Below, one piece after another: positions 52,576 through 61,231 of a DNA stretch of 64,000 nt. Numbering within the stretch: position 1 is the stretch's first letter; every line of letters starts with the position of its first letter. Origin of the DNA: Ideonella aquatica (GTDB lineage: Bacteria; Pseudomonadota; Gammaproteobacteria; Burkholderiales; Burkholderiaceae_C); contig NZ_JAGQDE010000003.1 of the NCBI RefSeq assembly GCF_018069755.1, positions 310,001 to 374,000 of the forward strand. The letters are read 5' to 3'. The position numbers were made by a program, and so were the translations under genes. The notes beneath the pieces are model-generated. The model did no database searches, was not told where the DNA came from, and saw nothing but the letters and a program-made list of their open reading frames with translations.

Positions 52576-53259
52576 TCAATCGATGTACTTCAGGCCGGCC
52601 TTGGCCAGCGGCTCGCGCATCTGGTACATGTCCAGGCCCAGCACGCCCGAGGCCAGCTTGTCGCGCTTCTCGCCCTCAAAGCTCTCGCGCTTGGCCGCGG
52701 CGGCCAGCGTGTCCAGCGCACGGGCGGCGGGCACGCAGACCACGCCGTCGTCATCCGCCACGATCACATCCCCCGGCGTGACCCAGGCGCCGGCGCAGAC
52801 GATGGGGATGTTGACCGAGCCCAGCGTGGCCTTGATCGTGCCCTTGGACGACACATAGCGGCTCCACACCGGAAAGCCCATCTCGCGCAGCACCTTGGTG
52901 TCGCGCACACCGGCCTCGATGATCAGCGCGCGCGCGCCACGGGCCATGAAGCTGGTGGCCAGCAGGTCGCCGAAGTAGCCATCGCTGCACTCGGCGGTGA
53001 CGGTGGCGACGACGATGTCGCCCGGCTGGATCTGCTCCGCCGCGACGTGCATCATCCAGTTGTCGCCGGGCTGCAGCAGCACGGTCACCGCGGTGCCCGA
53101 GACCTGCACGTCCTGCTGGATCGGCCGCATGTAGGGCTTCATCAGGCCGACGCGGCCCATGGCCTCGTGGACGGTGGCCGAGCCCAGCGCGGCCAGGCCG
53201 TCGGCGGCTTCGCGCGGGGCGCGGGTGATGGTGCGGTGGCAGACGCCGAGTTCGTACAT
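52576..53259 (-). CDS. ligK: 4-carboxy-4-hydroxy-2-oxoadipate aldolase / oxaloacetate decarboxylase
   Basis: Class II pyruvate aldolase that splits 4-carboxy-4-hydroxy-2-oxoadipate to pyruvate and oxaloacetate. The 227-residue product has the RraA-like fold; the active-site region reads [16 protein letters not shown] and the phosphate/carboxylate-binding Arg-Asp pair is in [10 protein letters not shown]. It lies 18 bp after ligJ. Confidence 0.94.
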   Translation of the reverse strand: MYELGVCHRTITRAPREAADGLAALGSATVHEAMGRVGLMKPYMRPIQQDVQVSGTAVTVLLQPGDNWMMHVAAEQIQPGDIVVATVTAECSDGYFGDLLATSFMARGARALIIEAGVRDTKVLREMGFPVWSRYVSSKGTIKATLGSVNIPIVCAGAWVTPGDVIVADDDGVVCVPAARALDTLAAAAKRESFEGEKRDKLASGVLGLDMYQMREPLAKAGLKYID

Positions 53260-53277
53260 GGGGTGCTCCTGGGGGGG

Positions 53278-54324
53278 TCAGAGGCCCTTGGCCTTCAGGC
53301 GGGTGTCAAGGCGGGGGAAGACGCGGCGCGCGTTGCCTTCGAACACCTGGTAGCGCTGCTCATCGCTCAGGTTGGCGGTGGCGTTGACGTAGCGCTTGGT
53401 GTCGTCGTAGTAGTGGCCGGTGCGCGGGTCGATGCCCCGCACGGCGCCGATCATTTCGCTGGCGAACAGGATGTTCTTCACCGGAATCACCTCGGTCAGC
53501 AGGTTGATGCCGGGCTGGTGGTAGACGCAGGTGTCGAAGAAGATGTTGTTCAGCAGGTGCTCTTCCAGCACCGGCTTCTTCAGCTCCTGCGCCAGGCCGC
53601 GGAAACGGCCCCAGTGGTAGGGCACCGCGCCGCCGCCGTGCGGGATCAGGAACTTCAGCGTCGGGAAGTCCTTGAACAGGTCGCTGGTCAGGCACTGCAT
53701 GAAGGCCGTGGTGTCGGCGTTCAGGTAGTGCGAGCCGGTGGTGTGAAAGCACGCGTTGCAGCTGGTGCTGACGTGGATCATCGCCGGGATGTCGTACTCG
53801 ACCATCTTTTCGTAGATGGGGTACCAGTGGCGATCAGACAGCGGCGGGCTGGTCCAGTGGCCGCCCGACGGGTCGGGGTTCAGGTTGATGCCCACATTGC
53901 CGTACTGCTCCACGCACTTGACCAGTTCGGGAATGCAGGTGGCCGGGTCCACGCCCGGGCTCTGGGGCAGCATCGCGGCGGGCACGAAGTGCTCGGGGAA
54001 CAGCTGGCTGACGCGGTAGCACAGCTCGTTGCAGATCGCGGCCCAGGTGCTGGAGGTTTCGAAGTCGCCGATGTGGTGCGCCATGAAGCTGGCGCGCGGG
54101 CTGAAGATGGTGATGTCGGAGCCGCGCTCCTTCATCAGCTTGAGCTGGTTGGTCTCGATGGTCTCGCGGATCTGGTCGTCGCTGATCTTCAGATCACTCG
54201 CCTTGGGCTTGCTGGAGGGGTCCTTCAGCGCGGCGATCTGCAGGTCGCGCCAGGCGCCCAGCGCAGCGGGGGCGGTGGTGTAGTGGCCGTGGACGTCGAT
54301 GATCAGCGGCTGGGCAAGGCTCAT
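53278..54324 (-). CDS. ligJ: 4-oxalomesaconate hydratase
   Basis: Adds water to 4-oxalomesaconate to give 4-carboxy-4-hydroxy-2-oxoadipate. The 348-residue amidohydrolase-superfamily product has the zinc-binding start IIDVHGHYTTAP (H12, H14) and later metal/active-site segments (IHVSTSCNACFHTTG, LIPHGGGAVPYHWGR). It closely fits LigJ. 30 bp separate it from the ModA-like gene upstream. Confidence 0.94.
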   Translation of the reverse strand: MSLAQPLIIDVHGHYTTAPAALGAWRDLQIAALKDPSSKPKASDLKISDDQIRETIETNQLKLMKERGSDITIFSPRASFMAHHIGDFETSSTWAAICNELCYRVSQLFPEHFVPAAMLPQSPGVDPATCIPELVKCVEQYGNVGINLNPDPSGGHWTSPPLSDRHWYPIYEKMVEYDIPAMIHVSTSCNACFHTTGSHYLNADTTAFMQCLTSDLFKDFPTLKFLIPHGGGAVPYHWGRFRGLAQELKKPVLEEHLLNNIFFDTCVYHQPGINLLTEVIPVKNILFASEMIGAVRGIDPRTGHYYDDTKRYVNATANLSDEQRYQVFEGNARRVFPRLDTRLKAKGL

Positions 54325-54354
54325 GGGTGGGTTCCTGTGGATGGAATCTGGGAG

Positions 54355-55089
54355 TCAGGCGGGCGTCATGCCCTGGCGCTGCTTGGCCTCGGCGGCCACT
54401 GGCGAGGCCATGAAGGCGAGCAGGTTGCGCACGGCGGTGGGTTGCGTGCAGGTGGCACAGACCGCGCCGGCAAAGATGGTGTCGATCTGCACCGCATCGG
54501 GCAGCGGCCCGGCGATGGTGATGCCGCTGACATGGATCAGCTCGGACAGCTGCTGAAAGCCCAGCGCCACCTGGCCCGAGGCCACCAGCGTGCCCACCGG
54601 CACGCCGGGCGGCGGGGTGACGATGCGCTCACGCAGGGTGTCCATCACGCCCCAGCGCTCGAACAGTGCGGCCAGGGCCACGCCGCTGGGGCCGGTGGAA
54701 TAGCTCAGCGAGGGTGCGGCCAGCACCGCGGCACGCAGCGCGGCCTCGCTGGACAGCTCGGGCAGCGGGGCGCCGCTGCGCACCGCGACGGCCACACCCG
54801 AATGCACCAGGTCGACACGGCTGCCGGGCAGCGCGTGGCCACTGGCGATCAGGCGATCGATCGCCTCCGAGGCCAGGATCACCAGGTCGAAGGCCTCGCC
54901 GGCGGCAACGCGCTTGGCCGCGTCCACGCCGCCCACCGAGGCGATCTGCACCGGCTCGCCGCCGCGGTCCTGCCAGGCCTGGACCAGGTCGGTCAGCAGC
55001 AGGCGGGTGGCCATCGATGAGATGCCTTGGATCACGGGTGCAGTCTCCGCCAGGGTGGAAGTGGGCGGATTCTGGTCAGCCGCAGTCAT
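54355..55089 (-). CDS. ModA-like substrate-binding-fold protein without signal peptide, first gene of the lig operon
   Basis: A 244-residue protein with the molybdate-binding-protein-like fold (GGVDAAKRVAAGEAFDLVILASEAIDRLI, SYSTGPSGVALAALFERWG, ASGQVALGFQQLSEL in segments). The N-terminus (MTAADQNPPTSTLAETAP) is polar with no signal sequence, so it should stay in the cytoplasm. No permease or ATPase is nearby, so transport is unlikely. The operon lacks a recognisable 4-oxalomesaconate tautomerase (LigU/GalD). Whether this protein fills that role, binds an intermediate or acts as a co-regulator is unknown. A direct repeat overlaps its start codon. Confidence 0.82.
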   Translation of the reverse strand: MTAADQNPPTSTLAETAPVIQGISSMATRLLLTDLVQAWQDRGGEPVQIASVGGVDAAKRVAAGEAFDLVILASEAIDRLIASGHALPGSRVDLVHSGVAVAVRSGAPLPELSSEAALRAAVLAAPSLSYSTGPSGVALAALFERWGVMDTLRERIVTPPPGVPVGTLVASGQVALGFQQLSELIHVSGITIAGPLPDAVQIDTIFAGAVCATCTQPTAVRNLLAFMASPVAAEAKQRQGMTPA

Positions 55090-55110
55090 GCCGGCTAGGC
55101 AATGCCGGCT

Positions 55111-56073
55111 CTATCTGCTATTTCTGAACGGCATGGGAATACGGACGCCCTGGCGCAGGGCTGGCAGCAGCACGGCCAGCCACAGCAGTGCGGCCAGCCC
55201 GGTGGCCGGACCGCGCAGCGACACCGGGCCCGGCACGGCGTGGGCCAGCGCGGGGTCCATCAAGGCCTGGCGCAGGCCGCGCGCGTCACGCAGGCGCAGG
55301 TAGGCCAGGCCCGTTTGCCGCGCCAGCGCCTGCAGGTGGTACTCGCGCAGGCTGCTCAGATGTTCACGGCCCGGGGTGGCGTCGGGCATCGCCGGGATCA
55401 CCTGCGAGGCGGCGGCGGGGTCGTTCGGGTTGTGCACCCGGCCGGCGGTCTGCAGCACGTCGGCGGCGCCCCAGGTGCCGATCGGCCGGCCCTGCGGATC
55501 GTGGCGAGGGATGGGCACGGGGGTGTCGCCGCCGACGCCCACCACCACGCCGGCCACCGCCCCACTGGCGCCGTTCCAGGGCGGCGGTGCACGCGGGTCC
55601 AGCGGCGGCGATTCGTGGCCGTCAGTGATGAAGACCAGCGCCGGTGGGCGGGGCAGGGCGGCCAGGGTCTGCAGCGCGCCGTAGAGGCCCTTGGCCAGTT
55701 CGCTGTTGCCGCTCCAGGCCATGGCCGAGTCGATCGAGGCCAGCGTGCCGCGCAGCTCGGTGAAATGCGCGCAGACCTCGACCGGCGCCAGCAGCACCAG
55801 GCTGCGGTACTCGGTGAACACACCCAGGCCCAGACGGCTGCCGCAGGGCAGTTGCTGGAGGGCCTCGAGCAGCAGCGCGCGGCTGCGCACCAGGCGGCTG
55901 TGCGGCTGCGGATCGTCGCCCACCGGCATGTCCTCGGCGTCCATGCTCTGGGTGATGTCCAGCACCACCAGCGCGTCGAGCTGCGCCTGCTCGCCGCTCC
56001 AGGTGGGGTTCCACCAGGCCAGCGCCAGCAGCAATGCGGTCGCGCCCAGCAGGGCTTCGCGGCGGCGGATCAT
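55111..56073 (-). CDS. mxaL: MxaL-like von Willebrand factor A protein
   Basis: A 320-residue membrane-anchored vWA protein: N-terminal helix (about 8-24), vWA domain with metal site VLDITQSMD (DxTxS in place of DxSxS), and a C-terminal helix near 295-312. Position as last of six genes in the order R-S-A-C-K-L identifies it with MxaL, needed for maturation (calcium insertion) of PQQ methanol dehydrogenase in methylotrophs. Its stop lies 21 bp before the lig operon's first start codon. The start overlaps the mxaK stop (ATGA). Confidence 0.78.
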   Translation of the reverse strand: MIRRREALLGATALLLALAWWNPTWSGEQAQLDALVVLDITQSMDAEDMPVGDDPQPHSRLVRSRALLLEALQQLPCGSRLGLGVFTEYRSLVLLAPVEVCAHFTELRGTLASIDSAMAWSGNSELAKGLYGALQTLAALPRPPALVFITDGHESPPLDPRAPPPWNGASGAVAGVVVGVGGDTPVPIPRHDPQGRPIGTWGAADVLQTAGRVHNPNDPAAASQVIPAMPDATPGREHLSSLREYHLQALARQTGLAYLRLRDARGLRQALMDPALAHAVPGPVSLRGPATGLAALLWLAVLLPALRQGVRIPMPFRNSR

Positions 56074-56633
56074 GGCAGGCCCTGGCTGATCGCGCGCATC
56101 GTGGTGGCGGCGCGCTCGCCGCGGGCCGGGCCGGCGGCGGACAGGTCCGGCGCGTCTTCCTCGGGGTTCAGGCGCAGCGCCCGCTCCAGGTTGTAGCGCG
56201 CGGCGTCATCGCCCGGATCCTGGCGCAGCAGCTCGCGGTAGGCCTCCTTGGCGAGTTCGACCATCGGATAGGCCGCGTCCGCCTGGCCGGCGTCGCGCAG
56301 CGCCACGGCCTGACGCATCAGCGCGTTGGCGCCGTTGAAGCGGGCCGCGGGGCCCAGCCGCGGATCGTCATGCAGCGCGCGGAACAGCCCCAGCGCGGCG
56401 TCGTGCTGGCCATCGGCCGCCAGGCGCTGGGCGCGGGCAAAGCGCTGCGCGGGCGGCGCTGCGGCGGGCACGGCCGAGGCGGCCACGGGCGCGCGCAGCG
56501 CGGCCTGCACGCTGTGGCGCAGCACCTGGCGCTGGCGCGCCTGCCAGGCGGCGTGGGTCAGCAGGACGGCGGACAGCAGCAGCAGCGCCCAGGGCGCCAG
56601 GCGGCGGGGGCGCCAGCGCGGCGTCAGGCCCAT
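56070..56633 (-). CDS. mxaK: MxaK-like TPR membrane protein
   Basis: A 187-residue protein: one membrane helix near the N-terminus (about 12-30) and a periplasmic part with tetratricopeptide-like helices (RFARAQRLAADGQHDAALGLF; EAYRELLRQDPGDDAARYNLERAL). Identification as MxaK rests on size, topology and position between the two vWA genes. It overlaps both neighbours by a few bases. Confidence 0.72.
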   Translation of the reverse strand: MGLTPRWRPRRLAPWALLLLSAVLLTHAAWQARQRQVLRHSVQAALRAPVAASAVPAAAPPAQRFARAQRLAADGQHDAALGLFRALHDDPRLGPAARFNGANALMRQAVALRDAGQADAAYPMVELAKEAYRELLRQDPGDDAARYNLERALRLNPEEDAPDLSAAGPARGERAATTMRAISQGLP

Positions 56634-57679
56634 GCCGGCAACTCCTTGCGCGCTGCCCAGCCCAACGCCAGCGCGCAGACCAGGGCCAGCCCCAGGCAGG
56701 CGCCGGTCAGGTCGCGGCGGGGCACGGTGTCGGTGGTGGTGATGGGCAGGTTCTCCAGGCGCTCGACATCGGCGATGGCCCGCTGCAGCGCCTCGGGCGA
56801 GCCGGCCTCGTAGGCGGTGTAGGGTGTTCTCAGCGAGCGGAAGAAGCGGTGCAGGAAAACCTCGGGCACGGTGTTGGCGGCCTCGGCGTCGCTGCCGGGC
56901 TCGACCTCCAGGCCGGGGCTTTGCGGTGCCCGCAGGTAGATCCAGACCAGGCGCACGCGGTGGCGCGCCAGCGCCTGGGCGATGGCGTCGCGGGTCTCCT
57001 GCTCGAGGTGGTCGCCGCCGTCCGACACCAGCATCAGCACCCGCGAGCCGGTGTAGGCGCGTTGTTCGAACAGCGACAGCCCGCCCAGCACGGCCGCGCC
57101 AATGTCGGTGTTGCCGATGCCGCGGCCGATCGCGCCGGCCTCGATCGCGGCCTGGATGGCGGCCGGCTTCTCGGTGAAGCCCAGTACCTTCAATGGGCGG
57201 CTGCTGAACACCATCATCGCGAAGCGATCCTGCGGCCGCCGGGCGGCGAAGGCTGACAGCTCGCGCCGCGCCAGCTGGGCCTTGGTCAGCCGCTCCTCGG
57301 CCGAGTGGCGTGCGGTGACGCCATAGGTGGGCGTGTAGCCGGCCATCGGACCGGTGCTGCCCATGGGCGTCTGGTCCATGCTGCGGCTGCGGTCGAGCAG
57401 CAGCACGATCTCGGCGCCACGGCCCTCGCGCTGCACCTCGTAGGCCGGCCGGTAAGGCTGGGCCAGGGCCAGCACCATGGCCGCCAGGCCCAGGCTGGAC
57501 GCCGCGCGCAGCGCCAGCGCCAGCGCGCGCGAGGCGGCGTCGGCCGGCCACAGCGCCAGGTGGGCGAAGCGCCGCGGCCGCAGCACCGCGGCACCGGGCA
57601 CGGCCCAGGGCAGCAGTGCCAGTGGCAGTGTCCACAGCCAGGCGGGGTGGACGACGCCGAGCCAGTCGATGCCGCTCAT
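56624..57679 (-). CDS. mxaC: MxaC-like von Willebrand factor A protein
   Basis: A 351-residue membrane protein: two N-terminal helices (about 12-70), a vWA domain with an intact MIDAS start (LLLDRSRSMD) and later LVSDGGDHL, and a C-terminal helix (about 325-345). It matches MxaC of the mxaRSACKL set. The ATG at 57679 overlaps the mxaA stop; the upstream in-frame extension is an antiphase reading of mxaA. Confidence 0.78.
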   Translation of the reverse strand: MSGIDWLGVVHPAWLWTLPLALLPWAVPGAAVLRPRRFAHLALWPADAASRALALALRAASSLGLAAMVLALAQPYRPAYEVQREGRGAEIVLLLDRSRSMDQTPMGSTGPMAGYTPTYGVTARHSAEERLTKAQLARRELSAFAARRPQDRFAMMVFSSRPLKVLGFTEKPAAIQAAIEAGAIGRGIGNTDIGAAVLGGLSLFEQRAYTGSRVLMLVSDGGDHLEQETRDAIAQALARHRVRLVWIYLRAPQSPGLEVEPGSDAEAANTVPEVFLHRFFRSLRTPYTAYEAGSPEALQRAIADVERLENLPITTTDTVPRRDLTGACLGLALVCALALGWAARKELPAWA

Positions 57680-58587
57680 GCGTGCGCCTCCGCCTGCGCC
57701 AGCTGGCGCAGCAGCGTGCGCAGGCGGGTGGCCAGCGCGGCGTCGTCGCGGCCCGCTGCCGGCGCGAAGAAGTGGCAGGCCGAGGCGTCCAGCACCGCAC
57801 GCAGCTCGGTCGCCAGCGGCGCGTAGGCAGGGCGCTCGGCCAGCCAGGCGTCCAGGTCCTCGGCCTGCACGGCACGGCCAGCGTCCTCGTCGATCGCGCG
57901 GTGCAGTCGGCGCAGCTGCGCGTCCAGGCTGGCCTCCTGCCGCAGCGCGCGCCAGGCGCGCGCAAAGGGCCGCTGACGGCGCCACCACAGCGGCCGGCCG
58001 AGGTGCCGCCATCCCAGCCAGGCGGCGGCCAGCAGCGTCAGCGCGGCGCCCAGCTGGGCCTGCTGGCGGATCGGGGCGATCGGCTGCTGTGGCAGCGGCC
58101 GGTCGGGTTGCAGCGGGCCCAGGCCAGCGCGCTCGGGCGGCTGCGGCGGCGTCAGCGGCCCCACCACCAGCGGCCAGGCCTCGGCGCGCAGCACCGCCTC
58201 GCGGCGTGTGGCACCGGCCGGCAGCGTGACGCGCAGCGTCAGCGTCGGCAGCTCGCTCACCGCCGGCTGCTCGGGCGAACGCATCACCTGGTAGCGCAGG
58301 CGCAGCGTCTGCTCGGCGGCGTCCGCGGCGCCCTGGTGCTGCAGCGAGCGCAGCTCCAGCGCGCCCTGGGTGCCGGGCACGGGCAGGCTGGATGTCTCCA
58401 GCCGCGCGCCGGGCGGCAGACGCAGGTGCAGCTGGCGCTCGACCACATCGCCCAGCCGGTGGCCGTAGGCCACGGGCTCGGTGGTGGCGAGCGTGGGCAC
58501 CTCGACGGCGGCCAGGGCGGCGCCGCAGCCCAGGGCCAACGCCAGGGCGGCGCCCCGCTCAGGCCTGGAAGTGCACCGCGAACGCAT
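57676..58587 (-). CDS. mxaA: MxaA-like exported membrane protein
   Basis: A 303-residue protein: signal peptide (about 1-27, ending AALA), a periplasmic beta-rich region (28-180), a membrane helix (about 180-200) and a cytoplasmic helical tail. Layout and position between the DUF58 gene and the vWA gene fit MxaA. The start may be 58587 or 58602; both overlap the end of mxaS. Assignment is mainly by synteny. Confidence 0.74.
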   Translation of the reverse strand: MRSRCTSRPERGAALALALGCGAALAAVEVPTLATTEPVAYGHRLGDVVERQLHLRLPPGARLETSSLPVPGTQGALELRSLQHQGAADAAEQTLRLRYQVMRSPEQPAVSELPTLTLRVTLPAGATRREAVLRAEAWPLVVGPLTPPQPPERAGLGPLQPDRPLPQQPIAPIRQQAQLGAALTLLAAAWLGWRHLGRPLWWRRQRPFARAWRALRQEASLDAQLRRLHRAIDEDAGRAVQAEDLDAWLAERPAYAPLATELRAVLDASACHFFAPAAGRDDAALATRLRTLLRQLAQAEAHA

Positions 58588-59416
58588 CGGGGTCGAAGCC
58601 ATCGATCTGGAACACGGGCTGGCGCTGCCAGGCGCGCAGCCGCTCGGTCAGGGCCTGGCGCGCCTGGGCCAGGCGGTCGGCATGGCGCAGACGCAGTGCC
58701 GGGCGCACCCACACCAGGTGGGCGCCGTGGCCTTCGGCATCCTGCAGCCAGGCCAGACCGTCGCGCGCCGGCAGCTCGAAATCGCGCCGCTGCCACAGCA
58801 CCACCGGCACCACGTCGTGCGGCGCCAGCGCGTCCATCACGGCGCCCAGCGTGGCGGCCGGCCAGTGGAAATCGGAGGCCAGGAAGACCAGGCAGCGCTG
58901 GCGCGGCAACTCGGCCACCGCGGCCAGCAGGCCGTCGATGCCGGCGGCCTGCGCGCCCTGGCGCCGGTGGGCCTGCAGCGCCTGCGCCAGCACCGGGCCG
59001 CAGCCGCGCTGGCGCGTGGGCGGCCAGGGGCCCAGGCGGTGCAGCGCGCGGTCGGCGCCCAGGCAGCCGAAGGCATCGCCCAGGCGCTGGGCCGACCAGG
59101 CCAGGCTGTCGGCCAGAGCGGCCAGGGCCTGCACCCGCGGTGGCGGCGTGTCGTCGTCCATCGAGGCCGACAGGTCGGCCAGCAGCACCACCGTGACGGC
59201 GCGCCGCTCGGCCAGCGTGCGCACCCACCACTGGCCCAGGGGGTCGCGCAGGCTGGCGTGGATGTCCAGGCGGCGCGGGTCGCCGCCATCGACCAGCCGG
59301 CGGTGGCCGCGGAAGGCCAGGCCGGCATCGCCCTGGCGGCTGCGGTGGGCGCCGGGGCGGTGGCCGCCGGCGTCCCAGCGCAGGCGGTAGGGAATCTCGC
59401 GCGGGCCGGGTGTCAT
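58559..59416 (-). CDS. mxaS: MxaS-like DUF58 protein
   Basis: A 285-residue cytoplasmic protein with a vWA-like DUF58 domain: MIDAS-type LLADLSASMDDD near residue 80 and a strand FLASDFHWP near 180. MoxR ATPase plus DUF58 partner is the core of these chaperone systems. Its start overlaps the mxaR stop by one base. Confidence 0.82.
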   Translation of the reverse strand: MTPGPREIPYRLRWDAGGHRPGAHRSRQGDAGLAFRGHRRLVDGGDPRRLDIHASLRDPLGQWWVRTLAERRAVTVVLLADLSASMDDDTPPPRVQALAALADSLAWSAQRLGDAFGCLGADRALHRLGPWPPTRQRGCGPVLAQALQAHRRQGAQAAGIDGLLAAVAELPRQRCLVFLASDFHWPAATLGAVMDALAPHDVVPVVLWQRRDFELPARDGLAWLQDAEGHGAHLVWVRPALRLRHADRLAQARQALTERLRAWQRQPVFQIDGFDPDAFAVHFQA

Positions 59417-60438
59417 CAGGGGGCCCCGACACGGGCCAGCAGCTGCTCGATCAGCGGCGGCAGCAGCGCCTCGCGGCGCAGTTCATAGGCGGGCTGCAGG
59501 CACAGGCGGTGGGCGATGCAGGGGCCGAAGACAGCGCGCACATCGACCGGGCGCAGGTGATCGCGGCCATCGAGCCAGGCATTGACGCGCGCGGCGCGCA
59601 GCAGCAGGCTCATGCCGCGCGGGCTGGCGCCGGCCAGCACCAGGGCCGCGCTGTCCACGCCCGGCAGCTCCACGCCCACACCTTGCGGCGCGGCGGTGGC
59701 CTCCCACAGGCGCAGCGCGTAGTCCTGCAGTGCCTCGGACGCATGCACCGCGCGCTGGATGGCGTGCGACAGCGCCGGCAGCGCAGCGATCGGCGCGATG
59801 CCCTCGGGCACCTCGGCGACCAGGCTGTCGGTGTCGTGAAAGCGTGGGTCGAAGGCCAGCGCGCGCCGCAGCGCCGGGTCGGTGGGCGCGTCCACCGCGA
59901 TCTCCATCATGAAGCGGTCGCGCGCGGCGCTGGCGATCTCGAAGGTTTCCTCGCGCTCCAGGCGGTTGCGGTCGGCAAAGACCTGCAGGAGCGGCAGCGG
60001 CACCTCGCGGTTGAAGGCCTGCACGCTGCGCTCGGCCATGGCGCGCAGCAGCAGCGCATGCACCTGCGGGCGGGCGCGGTTGATCTCGTTGAAGAAGAAG
60101 ATGGCCAGCGAGTCGCCCTCGCGCGTGAGCGGCCCGGGCTCGATCGCCGGGCGGCCGGATTCATCGACATAGGCGTGGTACAGCAGGTCATTGGGCATCA
60201 GGTCGACGCTGCCCTCGATGCGCGCGAAGCCGCCGCCCAGGCCGCGCGCCATGGCGCGCAGCAGCGTGGTCTTGCCCACGCCCACGTCGCCCTGCAGCAG
60301 CACATGGCCGCGGGCAAAGACCGCGGTCACCAACTGGCGCACCGCGGTGGACTGACCCACCACGACCGCGTTGACCTGGTCTTCCAGTTGCCGGGCGCGC
60401 GCCCGGCCGTCGGCGAGCACGCCGTCGTCATTGGCCAT
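59416..60438 (-). CDS. mxaR: MoxR-family AAA+ ATPase (MxaR-like)
   Basis: A 340-residue AAA+ chaperone ATPase. Walker A is GDVGVGKTT, Walker B FFFNEINRA, and the sensor/arginine-finger region follows near FADRNRLEREETFEI. MoxR proteins work with vWA partners to mature metalloenzymes. An ATG at 60438 (MANDDGVL) is preferred over an upstream start at 60534. First of six genes in mxaR-S-A-C-K-L order; no mxaF, xoxF or mdh2-type dehydrogenase lies in the window. Confidence 0.87.
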   Translation of the reverse strand: MANDDGVLADGRARARQLEDQVNAVVVGQSTAVRQLVTAVFARGHVLLQGDVGVGKTTLLRAMARGLGGGFARIEGSVDLMPNDLLYHAYVDESGRPAIEPGPLTREGDSLAIFFFNEINRARPQVHALLLRAMAERSVQAFNREVPLPLLQVFADRNRLEREETFEIASAARDRFMMEIAVDAPTDPALRRALAFDPRFHDTDSLVAEVPEGIAPIAALPALSHAIQRAVHASEALQDYALRLWEATAAPQGVGVELPGVDSAALVLAGASPRGMSLLLRAARVNAWLDGRDHLRPVDVRAVFGPCIAHRLCLQPAYELRREALLPPLIEQLLARVGAP

Positions 60439-60583
60439 GTCGTCTTTCGTGTGCTGGCAACGGCGCGGAGGTTGCAAAACATGCGCCATGCAGGACCGCC
60501 GACGAATCGGCGGCCCGCCGGCACAGTGTGTCACCGCGGCGGGGCAGTTCGGCGACGAGGCCGGCTCAGGGTTTGCCTGGGGC

Positions 60584-61132
60584 TCAGGGGGCCAGCCAGG
60601 TGGCGGCGCCGGGCTCGGGGCCGAAGCGGGCGCGGCGCTGGCCGTCGGTGTTCAGGTCCAGCCAGTCGAGGGTGTGCACGCGGGCGCAGATCACGCCGAA
60701 GTGCTCGCGGTCGCCACGCTCGGCCGAGGGACGCTCCAGCGGGCTGCCGGGCGGCACCGGGCTGAGGTAGTCGAACACCGCGGGCGTCATTTTCAGCCGG
60801 GTCCAGTGCGACAACACGGCCAGGCCGCTGTCCAGCACTTCCAGGTGCACGCCCAGGCGCAGCTGCCAGCCCAGCTCGGCCGACCACATCACCAGCACGC
60901 CGCGCGGTTGGCGGGCGATCTGCGCCACCTTGGGCGAGCGGGTGTCGGTGAAGAAGCACAGCTCGCGCTCGGCCGGGTCGACCTGGCGCAGCACCACGCT
61001 GCGGGCATCGGGCAGGCCGTCGGGGGTGACGGTGGCCAGGGTGCACAGGCGCCAAGGGTGGCCGCGCTGCGGCGCGCGCTGCAGCTCCTGCCACAGGCGC
61101 GTTTCGATCGAGTGCAGCGTGTCATCTCCCAT
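60584..61132 (-). CDS. Pyridoxamine 5'-phosphate oxidase-like FMN-binding protein
   Basis: A 182-residue split-barrel flavoprotein. N-terminal barrel strands carry the FMN-binding pattern (CTLATVTPDGLPDARSVVLRQVD; LCFFTDTRSPKVAQI in segments). A short C-terminal part ends RRARFGPEPGAATWLAP. It resembles the Alr4036/PNPOx-like group rather than true PdxH. Function unknown. It lies 145 bp upstream of mxaR; a CCGCCGA/TCGGCGG hairpin in that gap has no T-run. Confidence 0.85.
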   Translation of the reverse strand: MGDDTLHSIETRLWQELQRAPQRGHPWRLCTLATVTPDGLPDARSVVLRQVDPAERELCFFTDTRSPKVAQIARQPRGVLVMWSAELGWQLRLGVHLEVLDSGLAVLSHWTRLKMTPAVFDYLSPVPPGSPLERPSAERGDREHFGVICARVHTLDWLDLNTDGQRRARFGPEPGAATWLAP

Positions 61133-61231
61133 GCCGCGATCTTGCCTGCAGCGGCGCTGGCGTCCCAGCGGGCATCCCCGAAGCCGGCTTGACCCAGGTC
61201 AGGCCGGAAACGGTTGCAGGCCGGGTGCGGG

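Noticed and set aside
51568-55020. 1150-codon open frame on the + strand across the lig genes
   Set aside because: It runs antisense to five recognisable pathway genes and encodes low-complexity His/Gly/Gln sequence; long spurious frames are common at this GC content.
60497-60515. Hairpin CCGCCGA/TCGGCGG between the PNPOx-like gene and mxaR as a terminator
   Set aside because: No T-run follows on either strand; it may be a chance GC palindrome.
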